From Micromonospora parva (GTDB taxonomy: Bacteria > Actinomycetota > Actinomycetes > Mycobacteriales > Micromonosporaceae): 51,756 nt of DNA. A program made the position numbers and the translations under genes. Shown here piece after piece: positions 1 through 10,896 of the stretch (the first letter of the stretch is position 1; each line of letters starts with the position of its first letter). The notes under the pieces are model-generated. The model made no database searches and was not told the origin of the DNA. It saw nothing but the letters and a program-made list of their open reading frames with translations. The stretch spans positions 1 through 51,756 of the forward strand of contig NZ_JNZS01000032.1 in the NCBI RefSeq assembly GCF_000718515.1, given 5' to 3'.

Positions 1-52
1 CCTCCCCCAATAGCCCCCGCCCCGCCCTCGCCCTCGCCCTGGCCCTGGCCCC

Positions 53-125
53 GTCGATCATGGAGTTGTGATGGGCGAAAGCTCCATGTGTGCCCCTTCT
101 GCGAGGCAACAACTCCATGATCGAC
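53..125. repeat. Dispersed palindrome A (17-bp arms)
   Basis: Positions 53-69 and 109-125 are perfect inverted repeats of 17 bp (left arm GTCGATCATGGAGTTGT) around a 39-base spacer. The element lies in the gene-free window start. It shares an arm layout starting with GATC and ending in GTT with five other intergenic palindromes in this window. No open reading frame crosses it convincingly. Confidence 0.85.
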
Positions 126-149
126 ACAGGGTCAGACCGGGCGGCTCCG

Positions 150-220
150 GCGATCTTGCGGTTTCGGTTGTCGGGATGCGTGGAATGCCCCTTGTGCCAC
201 CGCAGAAAGTGCAAGATCGC
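150..220. repeat. Dispersed palindrome B, possible terminator of the GNAT gene
   Basis: Arms 150-165 and 205-220 pair with two mismatches; the core of the right arm reads GAAAGTGCAAGATCGC. The element begins 11 bases past the GNAT stop on the minus strand, so it could end that transcript. No U-tract follows, which is common for actinobacterial hairpin terminators. Its right arm matches that of the element at 34331-34404. Confidence 0.75.
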
Positions 221-231
221 GGGGGTGAGGG

Positions 232-702
232 TCAGGGGGCTTGTTCGGCGATCAGCTCGTCGTCGTCCATGGCGCCGGTGGGGTGGAAGCCCAGGGAGGT
301 GTAGAGCGCCGCTGCTGGGGTGTTGTCCGGGTGGTACGAGAGGCGGACCGGGGGGTTTCCGTCCTGGGCCGCCAGCCAGGGCGCCAGGGTTTGCACGGTG
401 GCCCGGCCGACGCCCCGGCCCTGCTCCGCCGCGTCGATCAGCATCCCGCCGATCCAGTGCGAGCCGTCGTCGTCCACACCCCACATGACGTGGCCGACGA
501 CGGTCTCGTCGGCGTACACGGCCAGGGAGTTCCACACGTCGGAGCGCATGCTGAGCAGCAGGTAGCGGGCACCCAGCGCGGCCACGAACCGGCGCTGGTC
601 GTCGCGCGGGGCGACGTCGGCCACCGCCCGCCAGTTGTCGTCGTCGACCGGCCGGAGTGTGACCCGCCGACCGAGCCGATCCAGGTGTGCGTTATCGATC
701 AT
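232..702 (-). CDS. GNAT family N-acetyltransferase
   Basis: A 156-residue protein with the fold and length of a single-domain GCN5-related acetyltransferase, which transfers an acetyl group from acetyl-CoA to an amine. The acetyl-CoA-binding segment is visible around residues 88-105 (EQGRGVGRATVQ, fitting the Q/RxxGxG/A motif). The C-terminal motif B region follows (NTPAAALYTSLGFHPTG), typical of the family. The ATG at 702 gives a complete domain, although no strong ribosome site precedes it. The substrate cannot be read from the sequence. It lies downstream of dapB on the same strand, but a perfect 20-bp hairpin between the two suggests separate transcription. Confidence 0.85.
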   Translation of the reverse strand: MIDNAHLDRLGRRVTLRPVDDDNWRAVADVAPRDDQRRFVAALGARYLLLSMRSDVWNSLAVYADETVVGHVMWGVDDDGSHWIGGMLIDAAEQGRGVGRATVQTLAPWLAAQDGNPPVRLSYHPDNTPAAALYTSLGFHPTGAMDDDELIAEQAP

Positions 703-730
703 CGGCGGATGCTACCCGGCCCGGACAGAG

Positions 731-779
731 AGATCTTGGACAGTTTCCGTCACGGGAGAACGGAAACTGTCCAAGATCT
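731..779. terminator. Perfect 20-bp hairpin after dapB (dispersed palindrome C)
   Basis: Arms 731-750 and 760-779 are exact reverse complements (left arm AGATCTTGGACAGTTTCCGT) with a 9-base loop. The hairpin starts 4 bases beyond the dapB stop and is the obvious candidate for its transcript end. No U-tract is present. Its arm layout (GATCTTG...GTTTC) puts it in the same family as the palindromes at 150-220 and 34331-34404. Confidence 0.8.
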
Positions 780-783
780 GCGG

Positions 784-3029
<2,246 letters not shown>

Positions 3030-3076
3030 GTGGTGCTCCCGGTTCGACGAGGGGTGGGTGATGCGAGGTACGACGA

Positions 3077-5461
3077 TCAGCTGTGCCGGGTCCGGCGGCG
3101 CGGACGCTCGCCGCCCTCGCCACCCTCGCCGCCGTTACCGCCCTCGCCGCCGCGCTCCGGGCCACGCCCGCCACGGTCGCCGCCGCGCTCACGGTCACCG
3201 CGGTCACGCGGAGCCCGGTCGCCGCGGTCCCGACCAGCCGGCCGGTCGCCAGCGGCGGCCTCACCGGCGGCCGGAGCCTCGGTGCCCTCCGGGCGGACCT
3301 TGTCCAGGTAGATCTTGCCGCGGGCGTCGATGTCCGCGATCTCGACCTCGACCCGGTCACCGACGTTGAGGAAGTCCTCGACCCGCTCGACCCGCTTGCC
3401 GTCGCCCACCTTGGAGATGTGCAGCAGGCCGTCGCGGCCCGGCAGGAGCGAGATGAACGCGCCGAACGCGGCGGTCTTGACCACCGTGCCGAGGAACCGC
3501 TCGCCCTGCTTCGGGAGCGTCGGGTTGGCGATGCCGTTGATCCGGTCGACGGCCGCCTGGGCCGACGGGCCGTTGGTGGCACCGACGTAGATCGTGCCGT
3601 CGTCCTCGATGGAGATCTCGGCGCCGGTCTCGTCCTGGATCGCGTTGATGGTCTGCCCCTTCGGGCCGATCACCATGCCGATCTTGTCGACCGGGATCTT
3701 GACGGTGGTGACCCGCGGCGCGTAGTCGGACATCTCGGCCGGAGCCTCGATCGCCGCCTTCATGACCCCGAGGATGACCTGCCGGGCCTCGTTCGCCTGC
3801 TGAAGCGCGGCGGCGAGCACGTCCGACGGGATGCCGTTGAGCTTGGTGTCGAGCTGCAGCGCGGTGACGAACTCCGGGGTGCCGGCGACCTTGAAGTCCA
3901 TGTCACCGAACGCGTCCTCGGCACCGAGGATGTCGGTCAGCGTCACGTACTGGGTCTTGCCGTCCACCTCGTCGGAGATGAGGCCCATCGCGATGCCGGC
4001 GACCGGCGCCTTCAACGGGACACCGGCGGAGAGCAGGCCCAGCGTCGAGGCGCAGACCGAACCCATCGAGGTGGAGCCGTTGGAGCCGAGCGCCTCGGAG
4101 ACCTGCCGGATGGCGTACGGGAACTCCTCGCGCGACGGCAGCACCGGGATCAGCGCCCGCTCAGCGAGGGCGCCGTGGCCGATCTCCCGACGCTTCGGCG
4201 AGCCGACCCGGCCGGTCTCACCGGTCGAGTACGGCGGGAAGTTGTAGTTGTGCATGTAGCGCTTGCGGTTCTCCGGGGAGAGCGTGTCCACCATCTGCTC
4301 CATCCGGAGCATGTTCAGCGTGGTGACACCCAGGATCTGGGTCTCGCCCCGCTCGAACAGCGCCGAACCGTGCACCCGGGGCAGCACCCCGACCTCGGCG
4401 GTCAGCGCCCGGATGTCGCGCGGGCCACGCCCGTCCATGCGGACCTGCTCGCGCAGCACGCGGTTGCGCACCTCGGACTTGGTCAGCGAGCGGAAGGCAG
4501 CGCTGAGCTCCTTCTCCCGACCCTCGAAGCGAGCGCCCAGCTCCTCGGCGACGCGGGCCTTGACCCGGTCCAGGGCTTCCTCACGGTCGGCCTTGCCGGC
4601 GATGGTGATCGCCTCGGCCACGTCGGCGCGGGCCAGCTCGGCCACGGCGTCGTACACGTCGTCCTGGTAGTCCAGGAAGACCGGGAACTCGGTGACCGGC
4701 TTGGCGGCGACCTCGGCCAGCTCGCTCTGCGCGCGGCACAGCTCACGGATCGCCGGTTTGGCGGCCTCCAGGCCGCTGGCGACGATCTCCTCGGTCGGGG
4801 CGGTGGCACCGGCCGAGATGAGGGCGACGGCGTTCGGGGTGGCCTCGGCCTCGACCATCATGATCGCGACGTCGCCGTCGTCGAGCGTGCGGCCGGCCAC
4901 GACCATGTCGAAGGTGGCGCGGGCCAGCTCCTCCAGGGTCGGGAAGGCGACCCACTGGCCGTCGATGTGGGCGACACGGGTCGCCCCGATCGGGCCGGAG
5001 AACGGCAGGCCGGAGAGCTTGGTCGACATCGAGGCGGCGTTGATCGCCACGACGTCGTACGGGTGCTGCGGGTCGAGCGCGAGGACGGTCTCGACGACCT
5101 GGACCTCGTTGCGCAGGCCCTTGACGAAGGACGGGCGCAGCGGCCGGTCGATCAGCCGGCAGGTGAGGATGGCGTCCTCGCTGGGCCGACCCTCACGGCG
5201 GAAGAACGAGCCGGGGATGCGGCCCGCGGCGTACATCCGCTCCTCGACGTCGACGGTCAGCGGGAAGAAGTCGAACTGCTCCTTCGGGTGCTTACCGGCG
5301 GTCGTGGCGGAGAGAACCACCGTCTCGCCCAGCTGGGCGATGACGGAACCGGCGGCCTGGCGAGCCAGCCGACCGGTGGAGAAGGTGATCTCACGGGTAC
5401 CGAAGGACCCGTTGTCGATCACGGCGGTGCGGGATTCGGTGCCGAGTTTGGTCTCGGTCAT
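3077..5461 (-). CDS. pnp: Polyribonucleotide nucleotidyltransferase (PNPase)
   Basis: PNPase degrades RNA 3' to 5' using phosphate and can add tails in reverse. In actinomycetes the bifunctional enzyme also carries the older guanosine pentaphosphate synthetase label. The 794-residue protein shows two RNase PH-like cores, with the second catalytic core at [16 protein letters not shown] domain follows (near 600-640, [12 protein letters not shown]), then an S1 domain (near 650-725). The C-terminus is an unusual tail of about 60 residues rich in Arg, Gly and Asp ([20 protein letters not shown]). The ATG at 5461 follows a good GAAGGAG site; an upstream in-frame start would add 11 residues without support. 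It lies downstream of rpsO, the classic rpsO-pnp pair. Confidence 0.97.
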   Translation of the reverse strand: MTETKLGTESRTAVIDNGSFGTREITFSTGRLARQAAGSVIAQLGETVVLSATTAGKHPKEQFDFFPLTVDVEERMYAAGRIPGSFFRREGRPSEDAILTCRLIDRPLRPSFVKGLRNEVQVVETVLALDPQHPYDVVAINAASMSTKLSGLPFSGPIGATRVAHIDGQWVAFPTLEELARATFDMVVAGRTLDDGDVAIMMVEAEATPNAVALISAGATAPTEEIVASGLEAAKPAIRELCRAQSELAEVAAKPVTEFPVFLDYQDDVYDAVAELARADVAEAITIAGKADREEALDRVKARVAEELGARFEGREKELSAAFRSLTKSEVRNRVLREQVRMDGRGPRDIRALTAEVGVLPRVHGSALFERGETQILGVTTLNMLRMEQMVDTLSPENRKRYMHNYNFPPYSTGETGRVGSPKRREIGHGALAERALIPVLPSREEFPYAIRQVSEALGSNGSTSMGSVCASTLGLLSAGVPLKAPVAGIAMGLISDEVDGKTQYVTLTDILGAEDAFGDMDFKVAGTPEFVTALQLDTKLNGIPSDVLAAALQQANEARQVILGVMKAAIEAPAEMSDYAPRVTTVKIPVDKIGMVIGPKGQTINAIQDETGAEISIEDDGTIYVGATNGPSAQAAVDRINGIANPTLPKQGERFLGTVVKTAAFGAFISLLPGRDGLLHISKVGDGKRVERVEDFLNVGDRVEVEIADIDARGKIYLDKVRPEGTEAPAAGEAAAGDRPAGRDRGDRAPRDRGDRERGGDRGGRGPERGGEGGNGGEGGEGGERPRRRTRHS

Positions 5462-5651
5462 GTGCTGTCGTGCTCCTTCGCGTCGTGGGCCCACGACATC
5501 GGGGAGCTGCTCAGCCGGCCGGTCTTCGATCGAAGCGCCCGGGTGGTCGGCATGATGCCGGGTTCCCGGGGGCCACTACCGGAGACCGGTACGCTGACCG
5601 GCTCCCTCTCGGGTGGTCGCGCGGCCCGTGTTTCTTCAGGTGGGACGCGGC

Positions 5652-5683
5652 ACGGGGGAGCGGCCGTCCGGCCACTCCCCCGT
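5652..5683 (-). terminator. Hairpin between rpsO and pnp
   Basis: The segment folds as ACGGGGGAG(c)GGCC, loop GTCC, GGCC(a)CTCCCCCGT, giving 13 pairs and one mismatch. It starts 4 bases after the rpsO stop. It may end the rpsO transcript or act as the processing hairpin known between rpsO and pnp in other bacteria. Confidence 0.7.
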
Positions 5684-5687
5684 CACG

Positions 5688-5957
5688 TCACCGGCGCAGA
5701 CCGAGCCGCTCGATGAGCGACCGGTAGCGGGCAATGTCCTTCTTCTGGACGTAGTTGAGCAACCGACGGCGCCGGCCGACCAGCAGCAGCAGCCCACGGC
5801 GGCTGTGGTGGTCGTGCTTGTGCACCTTCAGGTGCTCGGTCAGCTCCGCGATCCGCTTGGTGAGGACCGCGACCTGAACCTCCGGCGAACCGGTGTCGCC
5901 CTCGGCGGTCGCGTACTCCGCGCGGATGCTGGCCTTGGCTTCCTGATCGAGCGCCAT
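5688..5957 (-). CDS. rpsO: 30S ribosomal protein S15
   Basis: An 89-residue S15, the primary 16S rRNA-binding protein of the platform. It is full length and contains the conserved [26 protein letters not shown] core and the end motif [13 protein letters not shown]. The ATG at 5957 is preceded by GGGAGA. The roughly 200-base leader upstream is long enough for S15 autoregulation, but I could not identify a specific RNA structure. It is followed by pnp on the same strand with a hairpin between them, an arrangement conserved across bacteria. Confidence 0.98.
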   Translation of the reverse strand: MALDQEAKASIRAEYATAEGDTGSPEVQVAVLTKRIAELTEHLKVHKHDHHSRRGLLLLVGRRRRLLNYVQKKDIARYRSLIERLGLRR

Positions 5958-6156
5958 GTTCTCCCTGTTTCGATGGGTTGATCAAGTGGGTGTCCGTCGT
6001 CCCGATGGACCGGGAACGGACCGGTACCTCGCACCCGCGGCGTCGAGCAGGCACGCGAGGCCCCACGCCGGTCACCCGACGTCCCGGCAAGACTACCAGC
6101 ACTCGCCGGTAACACCCGGCGAAGGGCCTCGGTGGCGGCCCGTCACGCCACGACGG

Positions 6157-7086
6157 TCAGGCCAACGCGCGCCTGGTGCGCTCGACGTCCTGGTTCATCT
6201 GGGCGATCAACGGCTCGATCGAGTCGTACCGGACCTGACCACGCAGGTGCGCCACGAAGTCCAGGGCCAGCCGCTCGCCGTACAGGTCGCCGGAGAAGTC
6301 CAGCGCGTACGCCTCCACCCGCCGCTCCCGGCCGGAGAAGGTGGGGTTGGTGCCCACCGAGACCGCCGCGAGCAGCGGTTCACGCTGACCGCGCCGGATC
6401 AGCCGGGCCGCGTACACCCCGTCGGCGGGCACCGCCGCGTACCGGTGGCAGAGCAGGTTGGCGGTGGGGAAGCCCAGCTCCCGGCCCCGCTGGTCGCCGC
6501 GGACCACGACCCCCTCCAGGCGGTGTGGGCGGCCCAGCGCGGCGGCCGCCGCGCCCACGTCGCCAGCGTCGACGCAGGACCGGATGTACGTGGAGGAGAA
6601 GACGGTGCCGTCCTCGGCGACCAGCGGGCCGCCCTCCACGCCGAAGCCGAACGTCCGACCCAACTGCTCCAGCAACGCGACGTCGCCGGCCGCCCGGTGC
6701 CCGAAGCGGAAGTTGCTGCCGACCACCACCAGCGCCGCGTGCAGGTGCTCGACCAGGACGTCGTGCACGAACTGTTCGGCCGGCACCCGGGAGAACTCCG
6801 GGGTGAACGGCACCACGCAGAGCACGTCCACGCCGAGCGCCTCGATCAGCTCGGCCTTGCGGGCCGGCTCGGTGAGCACCGCCGGGTGCGAACCGGGGCG
6901 GACCACCTCGGCCGGGTGCGGGTCGAAGGTGACCACCACCGACTGCACGCCCAGCTCGCGGGCCCGGGCCACGGTGTGCCCGATGGTCGCCTGGTGCCCC
7001 TTGTGCACGCCGTCGAAGACGCCGATGGTGACCACCGAGCGTCCCCACCCGCCGGGCGCCGCGTCGTAGCCCCGCCACCGCTGCAT
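6157..7086 (-). CDS. ribF: Bifunctional riboflavin kinase / FAD synthetase
   Basis: RibF phosphorylates riboflavin to FMN and adenylylates FMN to FAD. The 309-residue protein has the N-terminal FAD synthetase domain with its nucleotide-binding motif GVFDGVHKGHQ (about residues 19-29) and VVGSNFRFGHRAAGD. The C-terminal riboflavin kinase domain carries GRELGFPTANL and the GVYAARL and NPTF segments. The ATG at 7086 has a GAGAGGA site upstream; an upstream GTG would add 24 residues of Gly/Pro/Arg-rich sequence and is unlikely. It sits 75 bases behind truB, as in many actinobacteria and firmicutes, and ahead of rpsO. Confidence 0.96.
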   Translation of the reverse strand: MQRWRGYDAAPGGWGRSVVTIGVFDGVHKGHQATIGHTVARARELGVQSVVVTFDPHPAEVVRPGSHPAVLTEPARKAELIEALGVDVLCVVPFTPEFSRVPAEQFVHDVLVEHLHAALVVVGSNFRFGHRAAGDVALLEQLGRTFGFGVEGGPLVAEDGTVFSSTYIRSCVDAGDVGAAAAALGRPHRLEGVVVRGDQRGRELGFPTANLLCHRYAAVPADGVYAARLIRRGQREPLLAAVSVGTNPTFSGRERRVEAYALDFSGDLYGERLALDFVAHLRGQVRYDSIEPLIAQMNQDVERTRRALA

Positions 7087-7160
7087 GCCGTTCCTCTCTG
7101 CTGTCCCGCCGCCGGCGGGTCGACACCGCCGGCTGCCGGCCGACGGACCTGCGCCCACGG

Positions 7161-8045
7161 TCAGGCCGGGGCGAGCACGATCTCCGCCCGAGCCCGGCCG
7201 TCCCGCTCGCTGACGATAGCGATCAAGCCGCCGGCCGGCCCGAACACGGCGTACGGCCCGGTGAGGCCGGCCGGGTCCAGTGGCCCACCGTGGGCGAGCA
7301 CCCGGGCCTCGTCGGGCGTGGCCTCCCGGCGCGCGAAGAACCGGTCGGCCGCCGCGTCCAGGGGCAGGTTCACCACGTCCGGGGCGCGCTGCTCCAACTC
7401 GTCGAGGGTGGCCGCCTCGGCGAGGGTGAAGCCACCCACCGCGGTGCGCCGCAACGCCGTGAGGTGCCCACCGACGCCGAGCGTCAGGCCCGCGTCCCGG
7501 GCGATGGCCCGGATGTACGTGCCGGAGGAACAGGTCACGTCCACGTCCACGTCCACCACGTCCGGTTCGGTGCGGCGGATCGCCAGCACCGCCAGCCGGG
7601 AGATGGTGACCCGCCGCGCCGGCAGCTCGACGCTCTCCCCGTCGCGGACCCGCTTGTACGCCCGCTGCCCGTCGATCTTGATGGCGCTGACCGCGCTCGG
7701 CACCTGGTCCACCTCACCGCTGAGCCCGGCCAGCGCCGAGCGGATCGCGTCGTCGGTGACGTGGCCGGCCGGCACGGTGGCGGTCACGTCGCCCTCGGCG
7801 TCGTCGGTGACGGTGGTCTGGCCGAGCCGGATGGTGCCGGTGTAGCTCTTGCCCGCGCCGATCACGTACGTCAGCAACCGGGTGGCCCGGCCGACACCGA
7901 TCACCAGCACCCCGGTGGCCATCGGGTCGAGGGTGCCGCCGTGCCCGACCCGTCGGGTCCTGGCCAGTCGGCGGATCCGCGCCACCACGTCGTGCGACGT
8001 CATGCCGCCGGGCTTGTCGACCACGATCAGACCATCGGTGCTCAC
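7161..8045 (-). CDS. truB: tRNA pseudouridine(55) synthase TruB
   Basis: TruB makes pseudouridine 55 in the T-loop of tRNAs. The frame gives 294 residues from the GTG at 8045 (MSTDGLIVVDKPGGMTSHD), the usual length. The catalytic aspartate is in GHGGTLDPMATGVLVIGVG (near residue 41). The conserved KSYTGTIRLG and CSSGTYIRAIARDAG segments follow. The C-terminus (about 220-294) is the short domain seen in actinobacterial TruB. The open frame runs about 130 codons further upstream into the MATE gene, but that part has no TruB similarity. Its position between the rbfA/nrnA block and ribF matches the common rbfA-truB-ribF order. Confidence 0.95.
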   Translation of the reverse strand: MSTDGLIVVDKPGGMTSHDVVARIRRLARTRRVGHGGTLDPMATGVLVIGVGRATRLLTYVIGAGKSYTGTIRLGQTTVTDDAEGDVTATVPAGHVTDDAIRSALAGLSGEVDQVPSAVSAIKIDGQRAYKRVRDGESVELPARRVTISRLAVLAIRRTEPDVVDVDVDVTCSSGTYIRAIARDAGLTLGVGGHLTALRRTAVGGFTLAEAATLDELEQRAPDVVNLPLDAAADRFFARREATPDEARVLAHGGPLDPAGLTGPYAVFGPAGGLIAIVSERDGRARAEIVLAPA

Positions 8046-8125
8046 GTCGGCCAAGCCTGCCAGATGACCGCTGTCGGAGAGTGCGTGGGCGGGCCCCCGG
8101 GTGACCCGGACGACCGGCGGGGTGC

Positions 8126-9451
8126 TCAGCGGACCGCGCCGGTCACCGCCCAGCCGCCGTTGCGCAGCCGCAGCAGCAGGGCGACCAGCCGGATCACCAC
8201 GAACACCGTGAGCCCGGCCCAGATGCCGCCCAGCCCGAGATCGAGCGCGTACGCCAGCCAGATGGCCGGCAGGAAGCCGCCGAGCGCCGCCACGATGGTG
8301 AGATTGCGCAGGTAACGCACGTCGCCCGCGCCGATCAGCACGCCGTCGAGGGCGAACACCACCCCGGCCAGCGGCAGCATGACGACGAACCACGGCCAGG
8401 CGACGGCGGCCTGCTCGCGTACCCCCGGATCGGAGCTGAACCACGACGGCACGATGCCGGCGCCGGCGGCGATGAGCAGCGCGAAGCCCACGCCGCAGAC
8501 GCCGCCGAGCAGCCCGATCCGGCGGGCGAGCGCCCGCGCCCCCGCGTCGTCGCCGGCGCCGAGCGCGGCGCCGACCAGGGACTGTGCGGCGATGGCGAGG
8601 GCGTCGAGCACCAGCGCGGTGAAGAACCAGAGTTGCAGGGCGATCTGGTGGGCACCGACGGCGGCGGCGCCGAACCGGGCGGCGACGGCGGTCGCGGACA
8701 GGAAGCTGGCCTGGAACGCCAGCCCACGGATCAGCAGGTCGCGGCTGAGCACCAGCTGCTGGCGGATCACCCGGGGCCGGGGTCGCAGCGACACCCGCTC
8801 AGCGACCAGGGCGGCGGCGAAGAGCACCCCGCAGAGCGTCTGCGCGACGACGTTGGCCACCGCCGAGCCGACCAGGCCCAGCCCGCCGGGGTAGACCAGC
8901 AGCGGGCAGAGCAGCGCGGAGAGCAGGTTGGGGCCGAGCACGAAGACCAACGGGCGGCGAGTGTCCTGCACGCCGCGCAGCCAGCCGTTGCCGGCGGCGG
9001 CGAGCAGCAGGCCGGGGGCGCCGAGGGCCGCGATCCGCAGCCACTGCGCGGCGGCGTCGGCCACCTCGCCACCACCACCGACGAGGGTACGTGCGAGCGC
9101 GCCACCGCCGAACTGCATGCCGACCGCGATCAGCAGACCGACACCGAACGCCAGCCAGGACGACTGGACGCCTTCGGAGACGGCGGCCGCCCGGTCACCC
9201 GCGCCGAACCGGCGGGCCGCGCGCCCGGTGGTGCCGTACGCGACCACGGTGCCGACCCAGGCGGTCAGCGTCATGACCGTGCCACCGACGGCGAGCGCGG
9301 CGAGCGGCACCCGGCCGAGGTGACCGACCACTGCCGTGTCGACCAGCACGTACAGCGGCTCGGCGGCGAGCACCACGAGGGCCGGCAGGGCCAGCGCGGC
9401 GATCCGGCGCGGCGAGGCGGGTCGGTGGGCGGTGGGGGCGGTCTGACTCAT
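8126..9451 (-). CDS. MATE family efflux transporter (DinF-like)
   Basis: A 441-residue inner-membrane protein with 12 predicted hydrophobic segments in two similar halves, the MATE/DinF layout. The first half opens with RRIAALALPALVVLAAEPLYVLVDTAVVGHLGRVPLAALAVG, a DinF-type N-terminus whose conserved Pro, Asp and Gly positions match the family. Such proteins expel cationic or hydrophobic compounds using an Na+ or H+ gradient. The ATG at 9451 follows CAGGA at reasonable spacing; a GTG six codons upstream is also open. It is followed by truB after 80 bases. A DinF-type gene between nrnA and truB recurs in actinomycetes. Substrate unknown. Confidence 0.92.
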   Translation of the reverse strand: MSQTAPTAHRPASPRRIAALALPALVVLAAEPLYVLVDTAVVGHLGRVPLAALAVGGTVMTLTAWVGTVVAYGTTGRAARRFGAGDRAAAVSEGVQSSWLAFGVGLLIAVGMQFGGGALARTLVGGGGEVADAAAQWLRIAALGAPGLLLAAAGNGWLRGVQDTRRPLVFVLGPNLLSALLCPLLVYPGGLGLVGSAVANVVAQTLCGVLFAAALVAERVSLRPRPRVIRQQLVLSRDLLIRGLAFQASFLSATAVAARFGAAAVGAHQIALQLWFFTALVLDALAIAAQSLVGAALGAGDDAGARALARRIGLLGGVCGVGFALLIAAGAGIVPSWFSSDPGVREQAAVAWPWFVVMLPLAGVVFALDGVLIGAGDVRYLRNLTIVAALGGFLPAIWLAYALDLGLGGIWAGLTVFVVIRLVALLLRLRNGGWAVTGAVR

Positions 9452-9566
9452 CGCCGCCGATCCTGGCACGACGACAGTAAGGATCGCAATCCCGCCCAGG
9501 GCTTACCCGGTCGCCGGTCGGCCGGGTGCGGTCGGGCCGGCCGGGGCGAGTAACTGGGGTCAGAGG

Positions 9567-9748
9567 CTTTGGAGCTGATGTCGCAGACGAATCAGGTCGT
9601 GACGTCGCAGACAAAGCGGGTGGTCACGCCGCAGACAACTCAGGCCGTGACGTCGCAGACGAAGCAGGCTGTGACATCCAGGCGAGGCGGGCCGTGACGT
9701 CGCAGACAGGGCAGGTCCTGCGATGTCGTAGACGATTCAGCTCCAAAG
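9567..9748. repeat. 24-bp imperfect tandem repeats bracketed by 12-bp inverted repeats
   Basis: Between 9576 and 9736 about six units of a 24-bp sequence (GACGTCGCAGACGAAGCAGG plus four bases) follow one another with substitutions and one shortened unit. The block is flanked by exact inverted repeats CTTTGGAGCTGA (9567-9578) and TCAGCTCCAAAG (9737-9748). It lies upstream of the MATE gene where no gene is supported. Because 24 is a multiple of three, frames stay open and spell octapeptide repeats, which should not be taken as protein evidence. Confidence 0.85.
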
Positions 9749-9816
9749 GCGCACCAAGAGGCGTCGGATCCTCCCCGGCCGTGTCGGCAGAGGGGATCAC
9801 CACTGGTGCGGTCGAC

Positions 9817-9909
9817 TCACTGACGGGTGTCCATCGACGTCTGCAGCGCGCGGCGGGCCTGCTCACGGGCGTCGTCGGTGGTGGTCTCGGGCTTGGGCTT
9901 GTTCGGCAT
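9817..9909 (-). CDS. Small 30-residue ORF, function unknown
   Basis: A short frame reading MPNKPKPETTTDDAREQARR followed by ten more residues ending TRQ. The ATG at 9909 is preceded by GAAGAGGAG, ending 7 bases upstream of the start, among the better ribosome sites in this window. The peptide is charged: basic and Pro-rich at the start, then a likely amphipathic helix. It has no membrane segment. It is transcribed with the surrounding minus-strand genes, between DUF6186 and the MATE gene. I do not recognise a family. The strong ribosome site and sensible composition favour a real gene, but its length makes chance possible. Confidence 0.5.
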   Translation of the reverse strand: MPNKPKPETTTDDAREQARRALQTSMDTRQ

Positions 9910-10179
9910 GGTGGCGCTCCTCTTCCAGGGCGGGAGCCGCCGGCACGCGGCGGCCCTCACGGGCGATCGTGCTGAGCGCCCCACGGCGGTCCGGGGTTAC
10001 CGGAGCAGCCGGCTGGGCAACGTGAGCCCGGGTCGGTCGACCCTGGAGGGAGGCGGCACAGGGTGTGGCACCACCGCCCGTGACCTGCACCGCCAGGCGG
10101 CGCAGGCCCTCTCCCAAGTTATCGTTCAGGTCCACATACTGCTTACGGTTCCCGCCATCTGGACACGCGACAACCCGGC
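9910..10179. other. Gene-free spacer
   Basis: About 270 bases between the 30-residue ORF and the DUF6186 gene. Open frames here are short or antisense to neighbours and lack ribosome sites. I see no convincing hairpin or repeat. It may carry the promoter of the small ORF. Confidence 0.5.
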
Positions 10180-10392
10180 TCAGCGGGCCAGAAAGTGCCA
10201 GCCCAGCCACCACCAGAACCCGAACAGACCGATCCGGCCCACCGGCACCGAGCCGACCTCGTACCGCATCACGTACGCGCAGACCTCGCCCAACGTGGGG
10301 ATGCGGGACCCCTCCCGGCGGGCCATCCACTCCACCACCGCGAAGAGGACCAGCGCGGTGAGGAACCCGCCGATCGCGATCGCCCGCATCAT
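10180..10392 (-). CDS. DUF6186 family small membrane protein
   Basis: A 70-residue protein with one N-terminal transmembrane helix (AIAIGGFLTALVLFAVVEWMA) and a second hydrophobic stretch at the C-terminus (IGLFGFWWWLGWHFLAR). The patterns RREGSRIPTLGEVCAYVMRY and the WWWLGWH ending are, from memory, the signature of DUF6186, found in actinobacteria and of unknown function. Its first ATG overlaps the TGA of the preceding membrane-protein gene by 4 bases, so the two are translationally coupled and may act together. Confidence 0.8.
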   Translation of the reverse strand: MMRAIAIGGFLTALVLFAVVEWMARREGSRIPTLGEVCAYVMRYEVGSVPVGRIGLFGFWWWLGWHFLAR

Positions 10393-10796
10393 CGCCGCAC
10401 CAGCCCCCAGAAGGCGGCCAACCAGGCGAACCAGGCTGCCGACCGGGTCAGATGATCTTCCAGGAGAGGGTCGGCCAGCCGGGAGAAGGTGGGGAAGTCA
10501 TCGCCGGCAGCCATCACGAAGGTCACGCCCTCGAAGACCCCGAAGACCACCACCGGCACCGCCCACCAGACGGCCCCCGCGCCCAGCTGGCGCGGTGCGG
10601 GCCGGCGCGGCACCCGGTTGCTCAGACCGAGCCAGATCAGCACCCCACCCGTGCCGAGGGTGAACAGATTCGCCTCGGTGGAGAAGGACGCGAACCGGCC
10701 ACCGACGAGCGACAGGCAGACGAGAACGGGAACGGAGACGGCGGGCCGGTCCCAGGCGCGGGGGGCCTCCACGGTGAGGTCGTGCGGCTGCTCCAT
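10389..10796 (-). CDS. Hypothetical membrane protein
   Basis: A 135-residue protein with about four hydrophobic segments (VSVPVLVCLSLVGG, LFTLGTGGVLIWLGL, WWAVPVVVFGVFEGVTFVMA, AAWFAWLAAFWGLV). I chose the ATG at 10796 (MEQPHDLTVEAPRAW); an upstream start would add seven residues. The 3' end overlaps the DUF6186 gene by ATGA, so this is a two-gene membrane-protein unit. I do not recognise a named family or catalytic motif. It follows nrnA by 100 bases on the same strand. Confidence 0.75.
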   Translation of the reverse strand: MEQPHDLTVEAPRAWDRPAVSVPVLVCLSLVGGRFASFSTEANLFTLGTGGVLIWLGLSNRVPRRPAPRQLGAGAVWWAVPVVVFGVFEGVTFVMAAGDDFPTFSRLADPLLEDHLTRSAAWFAWLAAFWGLVRR

Positions 10797-10896
10797 CCCG
10801 CAATTCTTCCCGGTCACACGGAGGGCGGGAAGACCGACACTCCCCGGAGCTGACCCTGATCTTCCGGATCCGATCGACGAAGGTCGAAGTTCGGCC

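Noticed and set aside
3083..5716. 877-codon plus-strand open frame opposite pnp, and similar long frames opposite most minus-strand genes (for example 241-1782, 1563-3311, 5956-7845, 10489-12291, 27640-30735, 34507-36357, 36134-37963)
   Set aside because: These are antisense frames kept open by high GC content. Their translations lack domain motifs, and the opposite strand carries well-known proteins.
5958..6156. Structured S15 autoregulatory leader
   Set aside because: The spacer is long enough, but I could not find a pairing pattern matching a known S15-binding RNA.
9526..9975. 149-codon plus-strand frame with octapeptide repeats (GRDVADEA type)
   Set aside because: The repeat period of 24 keeps all frames open. 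Composition changes abruptly outside the array and no ribosome site is visible.
9863..10330. 155-codon minus-strand frame
   Set aside because: It overlaps the DUF6186 gene and the 30-residue ORF in another frame and has no recognisable motif or ribosome site.
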